A stretch of 49,802 nt of DNA from UASB124 sp041662445 (lineage in GTDB: Bacteria; Babelota; Babeliae; Babelales; RVW-14). The stretch lies in the NCBI GenBank assembly GCA_041662445.1, contig JBAZSL010000013.1, forward strand, positions 1 to 49,802, read 5' to 3'. Of this stretch, positions 24,847-33,076 are shown piece after piece (position 1 is the first letter of the stretch; every line of letters starts with the position of its first letter). The translations under genes and the position numbers were made by a program. The notes under the pieces were generated by a model. That model made no database searches, had not been told where the DNA came from, and saw only the letters and a program-made list of their open reading frames with translations.

Positions 24847-25908
24847 ATGAAAAACGGCGCACGTAACCCCATACGATTCAACATAATTATATTTTTTTTG
24901 ATCCTACTTCATGGCGGCTTTGGCATCCAGGAACTCCAATCAGCCATCACAACAGGGAAGAAGACATTTGACCCCGATATATTGCAAGACTTACAATGTG
25001 CGATTGCTCGTGCAACAAGGGAAAAGGCAGTAGGTCCAAGCCGCCTCGATCAAGACATAAAACGCAGACTTGCTGCCAACGAAAAAGGCATACAAGCACT
25101 TATGACATTGCCACGTACTATAGAAAAAATGCTAGGCGAGGAAACACAACAGGCATTGTTACTTGATTGGAGCACAAAAATTGAAGAAAGCGTCAAGATC
25201 GTACAACGAATGGGAACACCGTCTCTCAGAGGGAAAATTGAGGATGCACTCATCCAAATTGCTTTGTCAATTGATGAACCTGTTATTCAAATCAGCTTTG
25301 CCGATGGAATACAGAAAACATATCTCGCAACAAGGTTCAGACATGCTGAAAATGTTATCAAAATCTTGGTCGACTATATCAATGCGGCTCCCGAAAAACG
25401 AGCCGCAGTCCTTGAGAGGCTGGATCAACTAACTATGTTGTTGAGCGACATCAAAAAACACGTTATAAGCGCGGTCAATGCATTAGATAACTATACGAAG
25501 CAGAAATCCCAGAATGCTTTTTTTTCTATTGTTTTAGAAGAAAAACTCCACCCTGACATTTTACGTGCAATTGGCAAAAAATTCATTGCTCAAGTACTCG
25601 AAAAAAAATCAATCGAAGAAGGAAGCGAGCAGGGTTTTATACTTCAACTAGTTGAAGCCGATGCATTATCAACAAAGCAACACGCCCAACTTGAAATCCT
25701 AATTTCGGATTTAGCAAAACAAAGTGGTAGAGATCAAGAAAGATATCAATATCTTTTGGAAGATTTTAGAAGCAAAGCTGAGAAAATAGCGCAAATCGCT
25801 CAGATGAGAGACGCGATACTCAAAGAGAAGAAGAAGCGCAGACCAAGTCTTCCAACTCCTCCCAGAGAAACTAAAGCGCCGTCACAGCTTCGCCGGCCAA
25901 CAATGTAA
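24847..25908 (+). CDS. exported helical protein of the GIQELQ family, member 1
   Basis: 353 residues. Signal peptide with a hydrophobic core (about 12-27, NIIIFFLILLHGGFG) followed by GIQELQSAI. The rest is mostly helical and charged, with repeated LxxxI heptad-like spacing, and ends with a proline/arginine-rich tail (KKKRRPSLPTPPRETKAPSQ). The neighbour at 25934 has the same GIQELQ mature start and matching blocks (HPDILRAIGKKFIAQVLEKK here, NPQILRAFGDQFISFVISEN there). No known domain recognised. TAAGGAG precedes the ATG. Confidence 0.7.
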   Translation: MKNGARNPIRFNIIIFFLILLHGGFGIQELQSAITTGKKTFDPDILQDLQCAIARATREKAVGPSRLDQDIKRRLAANEKGIQALMTLPRTIEKMLGEETQQALLLDWSTKIEESVKIVQRMGTPSLRGKIEDALIQIALSIDEPVIQISFADGIQKTYLATRFRHAENVIKILVDYINAAPEKRAAVLERLDQLTMLLSDIKKHVISAVNALDNYTKQKSQNAFFSIVLEEKLHPDILRAIGKKFIAQVLEKKSIEEGSEQGFILQLVEADALSTKQHAQLEILISDLAKQSGRDQERYQYLLEDFRSKAEKIAQIAQMRDAILKEKKKRRPSLPTPPRETKAPSQLRRPTM

Positions 25909-25933
25909 CCACTCATAATTGGAGCGTGAAAAT

Positions 25934-27511
25934 ATGTATCAGCTGTTTATCCTCATCTTTTTCTTACTCCTCCTCACCGATGGCGTTGGCATCCAGGAAC
26001 TACAACCAGCAATACTTGCAAAGCAAGATATTGTACGTTCTCCTGAATTCAAAGAAGGTTTACGTATCGTACAAGCCGATGTTCTTAAAGTTATTATGTC
26101 ACTGCGCCGGGAAGAAGGCACAAAACCATCGCATAATGTCTCCAAAATTGTACATAAAGCTGTTAAGGCGATGGATATTCCCACGCTACTACGTAAACAT
26201 GACAAAACAATAATTGAATCACTGCATACATTAATAAAAAAGGTATACGACGCACTTGAAGAAGATCCTATCAAGGCTCAAAAGCGAGAATGGCAAGAAG
26301 AGTTTAGGAAAGCAATTAGCGATATACAAAAAATATATTCGTCTTCACTGCGCACTTCAGCTGAAGATATACTCATCAAATTTTGTGAAAATTTAAACTA
26401 TCCAGCCATTAGCATTGACGTGAAAAAAGCAATCAAACAAAGCAACTTTGCATTAAAACTTGAACAGGCTGATCAGGCGATCAATTATTTAGTCGATTAC
26501 ATTAGGACAGAGCCAAAGATGAGAGCTAATATATCCACTCAATTTTATGGTACCATGCCTACCTGGCTCAATAACCTCAAAGATCATGCTTTAAGGGCGT
26601 TGACATTATTGGACGGTAAGTTTCTCGGTGAAGAATCTCAATTCGATCAAGACACGCAGCTAGATTTTTTCTGGCGTCTTCAAAACAAAATCAACAATCC
26701 TCAAATTTTACGTGCATTCGGAGATCAATTTATTTCTTTTGTAATATCTGAAAATAAAATTCACAACGAAAACGAAAAAGCGTTTATTGCATGGTTAATT
26801 CGGAATGGGTTTCTAACAACAGAAAAGCTAAACAGTCTTGACCAATTCATTAAAGCTAACGCACAGGTTTCACATAAAGAATTCCATCAACTTATCATGG
26901 CAGCGATGAAGAAATATTATCCGTTTTATGCAAAACCAATACCCCAAAAAATTCAAAAATCAGTTTCGTATGAACATAAAACAGAAAAACAAACAAAGGG
27001 GAAATTGCGCAAAACTGCCGAACAATCTGAAAGCGTGAAACTTGAAACAGAAAAACAAGTTGAAAGCACGGAAGTCGCACGCAGGACGTTGTGTACGCTG
27101 CTTCCACAAAAACAAGCGATTATCAACAGCATTGAACCAATCATGCCTTACGAGCCTGTCATCAGAGATATCTTAGAATGCATCAGCAAACTTGATGAAC
27201 CAGTACATGAACGCGCCGTCACAGCCCTATCTGACTTAAGCCATCAACCAACAGAAGACCTGCTCGTCCTGGTCAAAATCATGTATTTCCAAAATCATGG
27301 TAATACACAAGCCGCTGCCGATGTTGCTTCCAAATACGCTCAGATAATGTCCGAATCGTATAAACCCTGGAAAGACACCGATCGATATAGGTTCATACAA
27401 CGGAATACGCGGTTTCAGGAGAAAATACCTGAACCTGCTCGAGCAGCTTTTAAAGAAAAAATAGGCGGAATCATAAGAAAGATAGAAGCAATCGCACCTG
27501 AGCAAGAATAA
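25934..27511 (+). CDS. exported helical protein of the GIQELQ family, member 2
   Basis: 525 residues from the ATG at 25934; TTGGAG lies nine bases upstream, and an in-frame TTG inside that site is not used. Signal core LFILIFFLLLLTDGVG, then GIQELQPAI. The first 350 residues match member 1; an extra C-terminal part follows a Lys/Glu-rich linker (HKTEKQTKGKLRKTAEQSES). This part is helical, with ..EPVHERAVTALSDLSHQ. Function unknown. It starts 25 bp after member 1 and is followed at 28 bp by member 3. Confidence 0.7.
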   Translation: MYQLFILIFFLLLLTDGVGIQELQPAILAKQDIVRSPEFKEGLRIVQADVLKVIMSLRREEGTKPSHNVSKIVHKAVKAMDIPTLLRKHDKTIIESLHTLIKKVYDALEEDPIKAQKREWQEEFRKAISDIQKIYSSSLRTSAEDILIKFCENLNYPAISIDVKKAIKQSNFALKLEQADQAINYLVDYIRTEPKMRANISTQFYGTMPTWLNNLKDHALRALTLLDGKFLGEESQFDQDTQLDFFWRLQNKINNPQILRAFGDQFISFVISENKIHNENEKAFIAWLIRNGFLTTEKLNSLDQFIKANAQVSHKEFHQLIMAAMKKYYPFYAKPIPQKIQKSVSYEHKTEKQTKGKLRKTAEQSESVKLETEKQVESTEVARRTLCTLLPQKQAIINSIEPIMPYEPVIRDILECISKLDEPVHERAVTALSDLSHQPTEDLLVLVKIMYFQNHGNTQAAADVASKYAQIMSESYKPWKDTDRYRFIQRNTRFQEKIPEPARAAFKEKIGGIIRKIEAIAPEQE

Positions 27512-27539
27512 CTATTTAAAGAAAACACATGAGATGACA

Positions 27540-28397
27540 ATGAAACATCTTTCAATCGCACCGGCACTACTTCTCGGAACATTGCTCTGTACGTACCGCA
27601 ATTACGTTCAAGCAGCATTACCAGAAATCGATTTGACCAAAGATCCTAAGGCCTCAATCGAACATACTCCCGATTTTCGTAGCGCCCTACAAGTGACACA
27701 AAGCAATGTCGCGCGCACGCTCTGGCCAAACACGCATACTCAAGGGAAAAAAGAATTAGCTGCTCCCGTTATTACGCAAGAAATAACCGCACTCTATCAA
27801 GGCTATATTCTCCCCTTATTCAAAAATAGACGCATTGAAAAAGATTCCCGCGAAGCCCTACAATGGGTCAACGCACTACGTATTGCCCAAAGTGATCAAT
27901 GGCCAAAAACAGCCTCCGAACTCATCGAGCCCCATGTTAAGCACTTGTGCGATTGTTACGTCGATGCCTTTATTAATAATCGACAAGAACTCTCAAATGT
28001 GGGGGTACTGCTCAGTGAGGTTGCCTCAGAATTGGCACACATGCCCCAATCTTTATCGCATACTTTGATCGAGCATATTGGACATGTTAAAGCAGCAGCG
28101 GGCAGCATAAAACTCTATATCACGCAAAGCACCAGGAACCCCGGCGCCCCCTCATTAGTCATATTGAGAACCAACATCCCCACGCTTCTCCGCAAAATCC
28201 CGGAGCCGCTCAGTGCTAAACTCAATGACAAATTTATTGTTGCACAAATCTATGAAGCAAAAAAAATGAACGCCCCGGAGCGTGGCAGAGAACTCATAAA
28301 AAGCATTAAGAATCCTGAAATACGACAAGATGCTCAAGATTTCTTAAATGGGTCAAAAACCAGAATTGCTCTCCCCTGGCAAATGGGTAAAGCGTAA
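27540..28397 (+). CDS. exported helical protein, third gene of the GIQELQ operon
   Basis: 285 residues from the ATG at 27540 (a second in-frame ATG at 27534 is possible). Signal peptide MKHLSIAPALLLGTLLCTY. The mature part is helical and shares the block EPLSAKLNDKFIVAQIYEAK with the members upstream (DKFIVAQI against KKFIAQVL and DQFISFVI), so it is a shorter, divergent relative. No domain recognised. It ends 15 bp before the convergent prfA stop. Confidence 0.65.
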   Translation: MKHLSIAPALLLGTLLCTYRNYVQAALPEIDLTKDPKASIEHTPDFRSALQVTQSNVARTLWPNTHTQGKKELAAPVITQEITALYQGYILPLFKNRRIEKDSREALQWVNALRIAQSDQWPKTASELIEPHVKHLCDCYVDAFINNRQELSNVGVLLSEVASELAHMPQSLSHTLIEHIGHVKAAAGSIKLYITQSTRNPGAPSLVILRTNIPTLLRKIPEPLSAKLNDKFIVAQIYEAKKMNAPERGRELIKSIKNPEIRQDAQDFLNGSKTRIALPWQMGKA

Positions 28398-28412
28398 AGG
28401 ACAAAGATCGCC

Positions 28413-29486
28413 TCAGTTCTGATCAACATCAAGAACGCTTTTTGCCTTACGCTCTACACGATCCCAGTCGATAAGTGGCGTAATAAGATCATCAAGATCA
28501 CCTTGTATGATCATATCCAACTTCTTCAACGTAAGATCGATGCGATGATCGGTAATGCGATTTTGAGGGACATTGTAGGTTCGAATTTTTTCCGCACGCT
28601 CGCCAGAACCAACTTGCTGTTTACGCGTGGCACTCAACTCCGCTTCTTTGCGTTCTTTTTCAAGCTTAATGAGACGTGCTTGGAGAATTTTCATTGCCTT
28701 TTGTTTGTTTTTGATCTGGGAGCGCTCATCCTGACACGTTACTACCAACCCGGTAGGAATATGCGTAAGGCGCACAGCAGAATCTGTTCTATTAACATGC
28801 TGCCCACCAGCGCCACCAGCACGATACGTATCAATACGTAAATCATTCTGATTAATCGTTACTTCACGATCTTCCAACTCAGGCATGACGACAACAGTGA
28901 CGGTCGAGGTATGAATTCTTCCCGCAGCCTCGGTCTTTGGCACACGCTGCACACGATGAACACCCGACTCAAATTTAAGATTTTTATACACGCCTTTGCC
29001 ACGAATGTGCATAATGAGCTCTTTCAAGCCGCCCAAATCGGTCGTTGTATCTTCAACTACCGATACTTGCCAGTTCTTAGCTAAGGCATAGTTGGAATAC
29101 ATTTTGAAAAGATCGGCACCGAAAAGAGCTGCTTCCTGCCCTCCAGCACCGGCACGAATTTCAAGAAAGACAGAACGGTCATCTCGCGGATCGGCCGGAT
29201 ACAAAATATCTTCAAGCTCTCGCTCGAGTTCTGCTTTCTTAGACTGATATTCGCTAATTTCTTGGGTATACAGATCGCGAAGCTCACCCTCTTCTTTTTC
29301 TTTTTGATGCTCACACTCACTAATGGTTGTGTCGCACTCAGTAATTTGTTTATGTAAAGTTAAAACTTCTGCAAGTTGTGACGATCTTTTTTGTAGCTGC
29401 ACACGCGTACGCTGGTCAAGACCAGCATCAACAAGGCGTTGATTAAGGTGATCATATTCGTGCTGCAAAAGTTCCCAATTAATCAT
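28413..29486 (-). CDS. prfA: peptide chain release factor 1
   Basis: Ends translation at UAA and UAG. GGQ motif at residues 227-229 in RAGGAGGQHVNRTDS; the stop-codon-reading tripeptide PxT is PKT at 183-185, within HRVQRVPKTEAAGRIHTS. 357 residues, the normal RF1 length, counted from the ATG at 29486, which gives the usual helical N-terminus; the frame is open 53 codons upstream but runs through the hairpin after rpmE. GTAGGT stands before the start. Last gene of a five-gene run with two TPR proteins, an isomerase and rpmE. Confidence 0.97.
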   Translation of the reverse strand: MINWELLQHEYDHLNQRLVDAGLDQRTRVQLQKRSSQLAEVLTLHKQITECDTTISECEHQKEKEEGELRDLYTQEISEYQSKKAELERELEDILYPADPRDDRSVFLEIRAGAGGQEAALFGADLFKMYSNYALAKNWQVSVVEDTTTDLGGLKELIMHIRGKGVYKNLKFESGVHRVQRVPKTEAAGRIHTSTVTVVVMPELEDREVTINQNDLRIDTYRAGGAGGQHVNRTDSAVRLTHIPTGLVVTCQDERSQIKNKQKAMKILQARLIKLEKERKEAELSATRKQQVGSGERAEKIRTYNVPQNRITDHRIDLTLKKLDMIIQGDLDDLITPLIDWDRVERKAKSVLDVDQN

Positions 29487-29507
29487 AAAAAAATACCTAC
29501 AAATAAT

Positions 29508-29547
29508 AAGGGCGTATTCTGACACTTTCCCATCAAAATACGCCCTT
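29508..29547 (-). terminator. hairpin between rpmE and prfA
   Basis: An 11-bp perfect stem (AAGGGCGTATT at 29508-29518 with AATACGCCCTT at 29537-29547) with an 18-base loop. On the minus strand it is followed by TATTATTTG, a weak T-rich stretch. It can act as a partial terminator that lowers prfA expression relative to rpmE, or as an mRNA-stabilising stem. Confidence 0.6.
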
Positions 29548-29565
29548 GGTGACTTTTGTAAATCG

Positions 29566-29790
29566 TTACTTATTCTTCTTTTTGCCAGCCTTAGCAGTTT
29601 CATAACGAGCTTGAAACTTCTCAATACGACCAGCGGTATCAACAAACTTTTGTTGTCCGGTAAAGAATGGGTGGCAGCCGGAACAAATATCTACTTCGAT
29701 GCGAGGCTGTGTAGAAACTGTTTCGAATGCATTACCACAAGCGCAGCGAGCGGTGAGTTCATGTAGTTTGGGATGTAAATTCTTTTTCAT
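29566..29790 (-). CDS. rpmE: ribosomal protein L31 (zinc-binding form)
   Basis: 74 residues with the zinc-binding cysteines of the C+ form: Cys16 and Cys18 (CACG), Cys36 and Cys39 (ICSGCHPFFTGQQK). Part of the large ribosomal subunit, at the subunit bridge. It ends with the basic tail usual for the family. It lies 14 bp after the isomerase stop and precedes prfA, a common rpmE-prfA pairing in bacteria. Confidence 0.97.
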   Translation of the reverse strand: MKKNLHPKLHELTARCACGNAFETVSTQPRIEVDICSGCHPFFTGQQKFVDTAGRIEKFQARYETAKAGKKKNK

Positions 29791-29804
29791 AATCAGGTAA
29801 GCCC

Positions 29805-30815
29805 CTATTTAATGCCCTTTGTTTTGTGTCTTTTTTTTAGGTCTTCGACGAGCTTGACGTGCTCGATATCGACCCCTCGTGCCTTGCCGAGGTGGTAAGA
29901 GGCAAAATCTGCCCATAAAACCATTGTAAAGAGCTGACTCTCGAAAGTATCCCCAAAAACAGGCGGTTTGTAAAGAACAACGCCCTTTTCACGCAAAACT
30001 TCGGTCGTTGCCTGGATGGCCACCGTAAGATGCGCAGGAAGGAAATCAGAGCAGAAGAACACTACAAACGGGTTATTTTGGGCATTTTCAAAGCCAACAA
30101 TAAGGTTATGGCACAGCTCCGGAAACTCGTTATAAACAGCCTGCAGCTTACTGTTTTCGTTAAATTGGGTGGTTGCTCTATAAGCACAAGCAGCGCTGTC
30201 GCCACCAACACCCCAAACATGAAAGAATTCACAGCCGTTGGCCAGGCTTATGAAATCTTTGAAAAACGAAGGCTCAACAAACGCCGGCACATATGCCTCT
30301 GCCTGCTTGATCCACTGGGTTACCTTATTGGTCCCATTCAAAATTCCCATTAATTGAAAAAGGCCCGCCAAAAAACCCAAAAAATGCCCCAATGCTGCAC
30401 GTGGGGCAGCACTCTTAGGTAAAAGCACAAATGGCAGATCTTTGAGCTCTGCTTTTTGAATGGCAGCACCGCCACTGGCAATGACAATGGTTGGAATGAA
30501 TTTTTGCGTTAGTTCTTCAAGAACATCCAATGTTTCCCAGGTCTGACCTGAATAGGTAACCACTATTGCAAGGGTTTCGGCATCAATACAGGCAGGAACA
30601 ATTGGAGAGTCAACAATCAACGTAGTAATGCCAGGTTTTCGGTCCAAGAATGTTTTAATGATTCTTCCGGCCACACCTGACCCACCCATCCCAACAAAAG
30701 CAATTTTTTTTATCTGCTTGGGTAAACCAGGGCCGTAGTCCTCATGGAAACTGTGAGCAAGTTGCACACCTTCTTTAAGCTTTTCCGCCCACAGACTAAG
30801 TTCTTTGAGCATCAT
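29805..30815 (-). CDS. bifunctional phosphoglucose/phosphomannose isomerase (SIS domain)
   Basis: 336 residues with two SIS lobes. Motifs of the PGI/PMI family: FVGMGGSGVAGRIIKTFL, VVTYSGQTWETLDVLEEL, PRAALGHFLGFLAGLF and the C-terminal VYNEFPELCHNLIVGFENAQ, which carries the catalytic Glu/His region. It interconverts fructose-6-phosphate with glucose-6-phosphate and mannose-6-phosphate. It starts 29 bp after the TPR protein gene, so sugar-phosphate supply and the TMTC-like glycosyltransferase candidates may be linked (inference). Confidence 0.9.
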   Translation of the reverse strand: MMLKELSLWAEKLKEGVQLAHSFHEDYGPGLPKQIKKIAFVGMGGSGVAGRIIKTFLDRKPGITTLIVDSPIVPACIDAETLAIVVTYSGQTWETLDVLEELTQKFIPTIVIASGGAAIQKAELKDLPFVLLPKSAAPRAALGHFLGFLAGLFQLMGILNGTNKVTQWIKQAEAYVPAFVEPSFFKDFISLANGCEFFHVWGVGGDSAACAYRATTQFNENSKLQAVYNEFPELCHNLIVGFENAQNNPFVVFFCSDFLPAHLTVAIQATTEVLREKGVVLYKPPVFGDTFESQLFTMVLWADFASYHLGKARGVDIEHVKLVEDLKKRHKTKGIK

Positions 30816-30844
30816 AACGCCTCCTCAATATCAAAAAGCCATCA

Positions 30845-33061
30845 TTAACCAACACGGAATTCTTTTTCTAGAAGCAGCGCATCATGCAGAATACTTTGTT
30901 CTGGTCTGCTTGCAATAAGTTTTTTAAGTGTCTGTCGCGCTTCTACGTGGTGATCGGTTCCGGAAAAACATTTTGCAATATGCAATTGAGCGTAAGGAAA
31001 TGAACGCGTATCTGATGCACATTGCTGGAAAATGGGCAGCGCTTCTTTGTATTTTCTGAGATTGATAAGTGATTGAGCATAATTATAAGCGCACACATTG
31101 TTGCGAGGATTTTTGCTATAGGCATACGCTAAATACTCATTGGCTCTGGCATAATTTGGCAAACCATAATAACAACACCCAAGGAGAAAGGCAGTGTCTT
31201 GATAATTTTTATCAATCTTTTCAAGGCTTGTGATCGCCTCTTTAAATTTGCCTAAATCAAAACACACAGACCCATGTAGATAATGCATTTCTGTGGTCGG
31301 CGCATCACCTTTGAGCGCATCTTCGTAACACTTCAATGCTTCTTCGTGTCGATTAAGCGTCTGATACAACCGACCAAGATTGCACTGCGTTTTGCTATAA
31401 AAAGGTCTCATGGCAACAGCTTGCTTAAGGCAATATTCGGCAGCCGCCCAAGATTGTTGCTCCATGTGGAGCATGCCCAGATTATTAAAAAGTTCCGGAT
31501 GAGCCTCGCCAATATCAAGTGCCCTTTTGTAGTGATGCATAGCCCGATCGTAATCGTGTTTCATCTGATAAATAGTAGCCAAGTTTACATGCGGTTCGGC
31601 ATATCCCTCGTCACGCTTAATTGCTTCATCAAAATTTGCCAACGCTTCTACTTGTCTACCAGCATCCCACAAAGCAACGGCATAATTGTTATATACGCGA
31701 GCCTTGGGCGCCTTACGCAGAACGTCACTCCAAAATGTAAGCTCAGATTCCCATACGTAAGAACGGATTTTACTTGCGCCGGCACATATGAAGCACAAAC
31801 AGAAAGCCGTTGTACCAAGCGCAATTTTTTGCCGCTCAGGCGTCAATGCCCATCTTTTGGCCCCATATGCAAAAGCCTGAATTATAAGAGCCGCGAGCAC
31901 CACCATTATGCCCAGGGAAGCTGGATATGTTTTGTAATCACAAATGAGTTCCGTAGTTGGGAAAATGCTTGTCCGAGGAAACATGGCAATCAAAAACCAA
32001 GCAATGCCAAAAACCACGAGATACTGTTGTTTTTTGATATACAACCAAAGAGCACCAGCGATCAGTAAAAGCACGAGCAAGGCTGGAATAAGAACATCGC
32101 CATCATACCAATGTGCGGATAACTTAATATCATAATCAAAACTCAATCCAAAGGGCCACACAAAAATCCAAAGATAATGCAGGAAAACTTTGAATTGAGA
32201 AATAGCAAAATGGGATGTATCAATACGCACCGATTGCTCAGTGGTCAAGATATTGCCACGACTATTGGGCACCGCAGTTGCAGAAATTGATTTAAGAAAG
32301 CTAAATCTTAAGTACCCATATTTGATAAGGAAAAAGCACAAAATCGAAAAGTACCCAAGATGAATCAGAATGCGCGATTTGAAAGACGGCCAATCGCCTT
32401 GCGCAATAAAAAACCAATCAATAAGCACCATAAGCGGCGGTACCGTAATAACAATTTCTTTAGTACCACACGCAAAGGCCATGAGCACAAATGATATTCC
32501 GTACCACCATCGAGCGCGTACAACGGATACATTTGTTGCCGCAAACACAAAGCACGTCATCACCAAGACAGCAAAAAGCATCTCAAGCCCTTCAAGACGC
32601 ATCTGCGTGATGTAGGTAACCGTCTGTGTTTGTGCTGGATGCAATAAGAACAACATGCTTGTTGTGGCTGCCAACGTCATAGCGTGATCACGAACAAACG
32701 ATATGGTATGCGCACGTGAAAAAAGTCTGTGCAACATGATAAAAGCTAAGACGCCAATAGCAATATGCGCAAGGACATCAAAAATACGATATGCAAAGGG
32801 ACTTAAGCCGCCATAATGAAACGTTATTTGATTAAGAAGCCGCGAAATCCAACGAGGGTTACCAAAAAATTGGCCCGCCACATCGATATACCGAATGTGC
32901 GCATAATTGGTAATAGTTGGAAGGTCATCAAAAATAAATCCGTACCACAAAGAGGCGTAATACACGACAAATGTCGCGAGTGCTAACACGCACGGAATAA
33001 CAAAAGTAAGTATTCGTGCATGCCGGACTCCCAGCCATTTGATAATTCCATCATCGTTCAT
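30845..33061 (-). CDS. polytopic membrane protein with C-terminal TPR repeats (TMTC-like, candidate GT-C glycosyltransferase)
   Basis: 738 residues. The N-terminal 430 or so form about ten membrane helices; an acidic pair typical of GT-C enzymes lies in the first outer loop (GFIFDDLPTI). The HPAQTQTVTYITQ segment matches the TMTC family of eukaryotic O-mannosyltransferases. About eight TPR repeats follow (for example YNNYAVALWDAGRQVEALAN and FNNLGMLHMEQQSWAAAEYC). It is a paralogue of the next gene upstream. Activity, donor and target are unknown; a purely scaffolding role is possible. GAGGG precedes the ATG. Confidence 0.8.
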   Translation of the reverse strand: MNDDGIIKWLGVRHARILTFVIPCVLALATFVVYYASLWYGFIFDDLPTITNYAHIRYIDVAGQFFGNPRWISRLLNQITFHYGGLSPFAYRIFDVLAHIAIGVLAFIMLHRLFSRAHTISFVRDHAMTLAATTSMLFLLHPAQTQTVTYITQMRLEGLEMLFAVLVMTCFVFAATNVSVVRARWWYGISFVLMAFACGTKEIVITVPPLMVLIDWFFIAQGDWPSFKSRILIHLGYFSILCFFLIKYGYLRFSFLKSISATAVPNSRGNILTTEQSVRIDTSHFAISQFKVFLHYLWIFVWPFGLSFDYDIKLSAHWYDGDVLIPALLVLLLIAGALWLYIKKQQYLVVFGIAWFLIAMFPRTSIFPTTELICDYKTYPASLGIMVVLAALIIQAFAYGAKRWALTPERQKIALGTTAFCLCFICAGASKIRSYVWESELTFWSDVLRKAPKARVYNNYAVALWDAGRQVEALANFDEAIKRDEGYAEPHVNLATIYQMKHDYDRAMHHYKRALDIGEAHPELFNNLGMLHMEQQSWAAAEYCLKQAVAMRPFYSKTQCNLGRLYQTLNRHEEALKCYEDALKGDAPTTEMHYLHGSVCFDLGKFKEAITSLEKIDKNYQDTAFLLGCCYYGLPNYARANEYLAYAYSKNPRNNVCAYNYAQSLINLRKYKEALPIFQQCASDTRSFPYAQLHIAKCFSGTDHHVEARQTLKKLIASRPEQSILHDALLLEKEFRVG

Positions 33062-33076
33062 CGCACGCCCTCACGT

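Noticed and set aside
31283..32068. 261-codon plus-strand frame
   Set aside because: Antisense to the membrane/TPR gene; the minus strand shows clear TPR and helix patterns.
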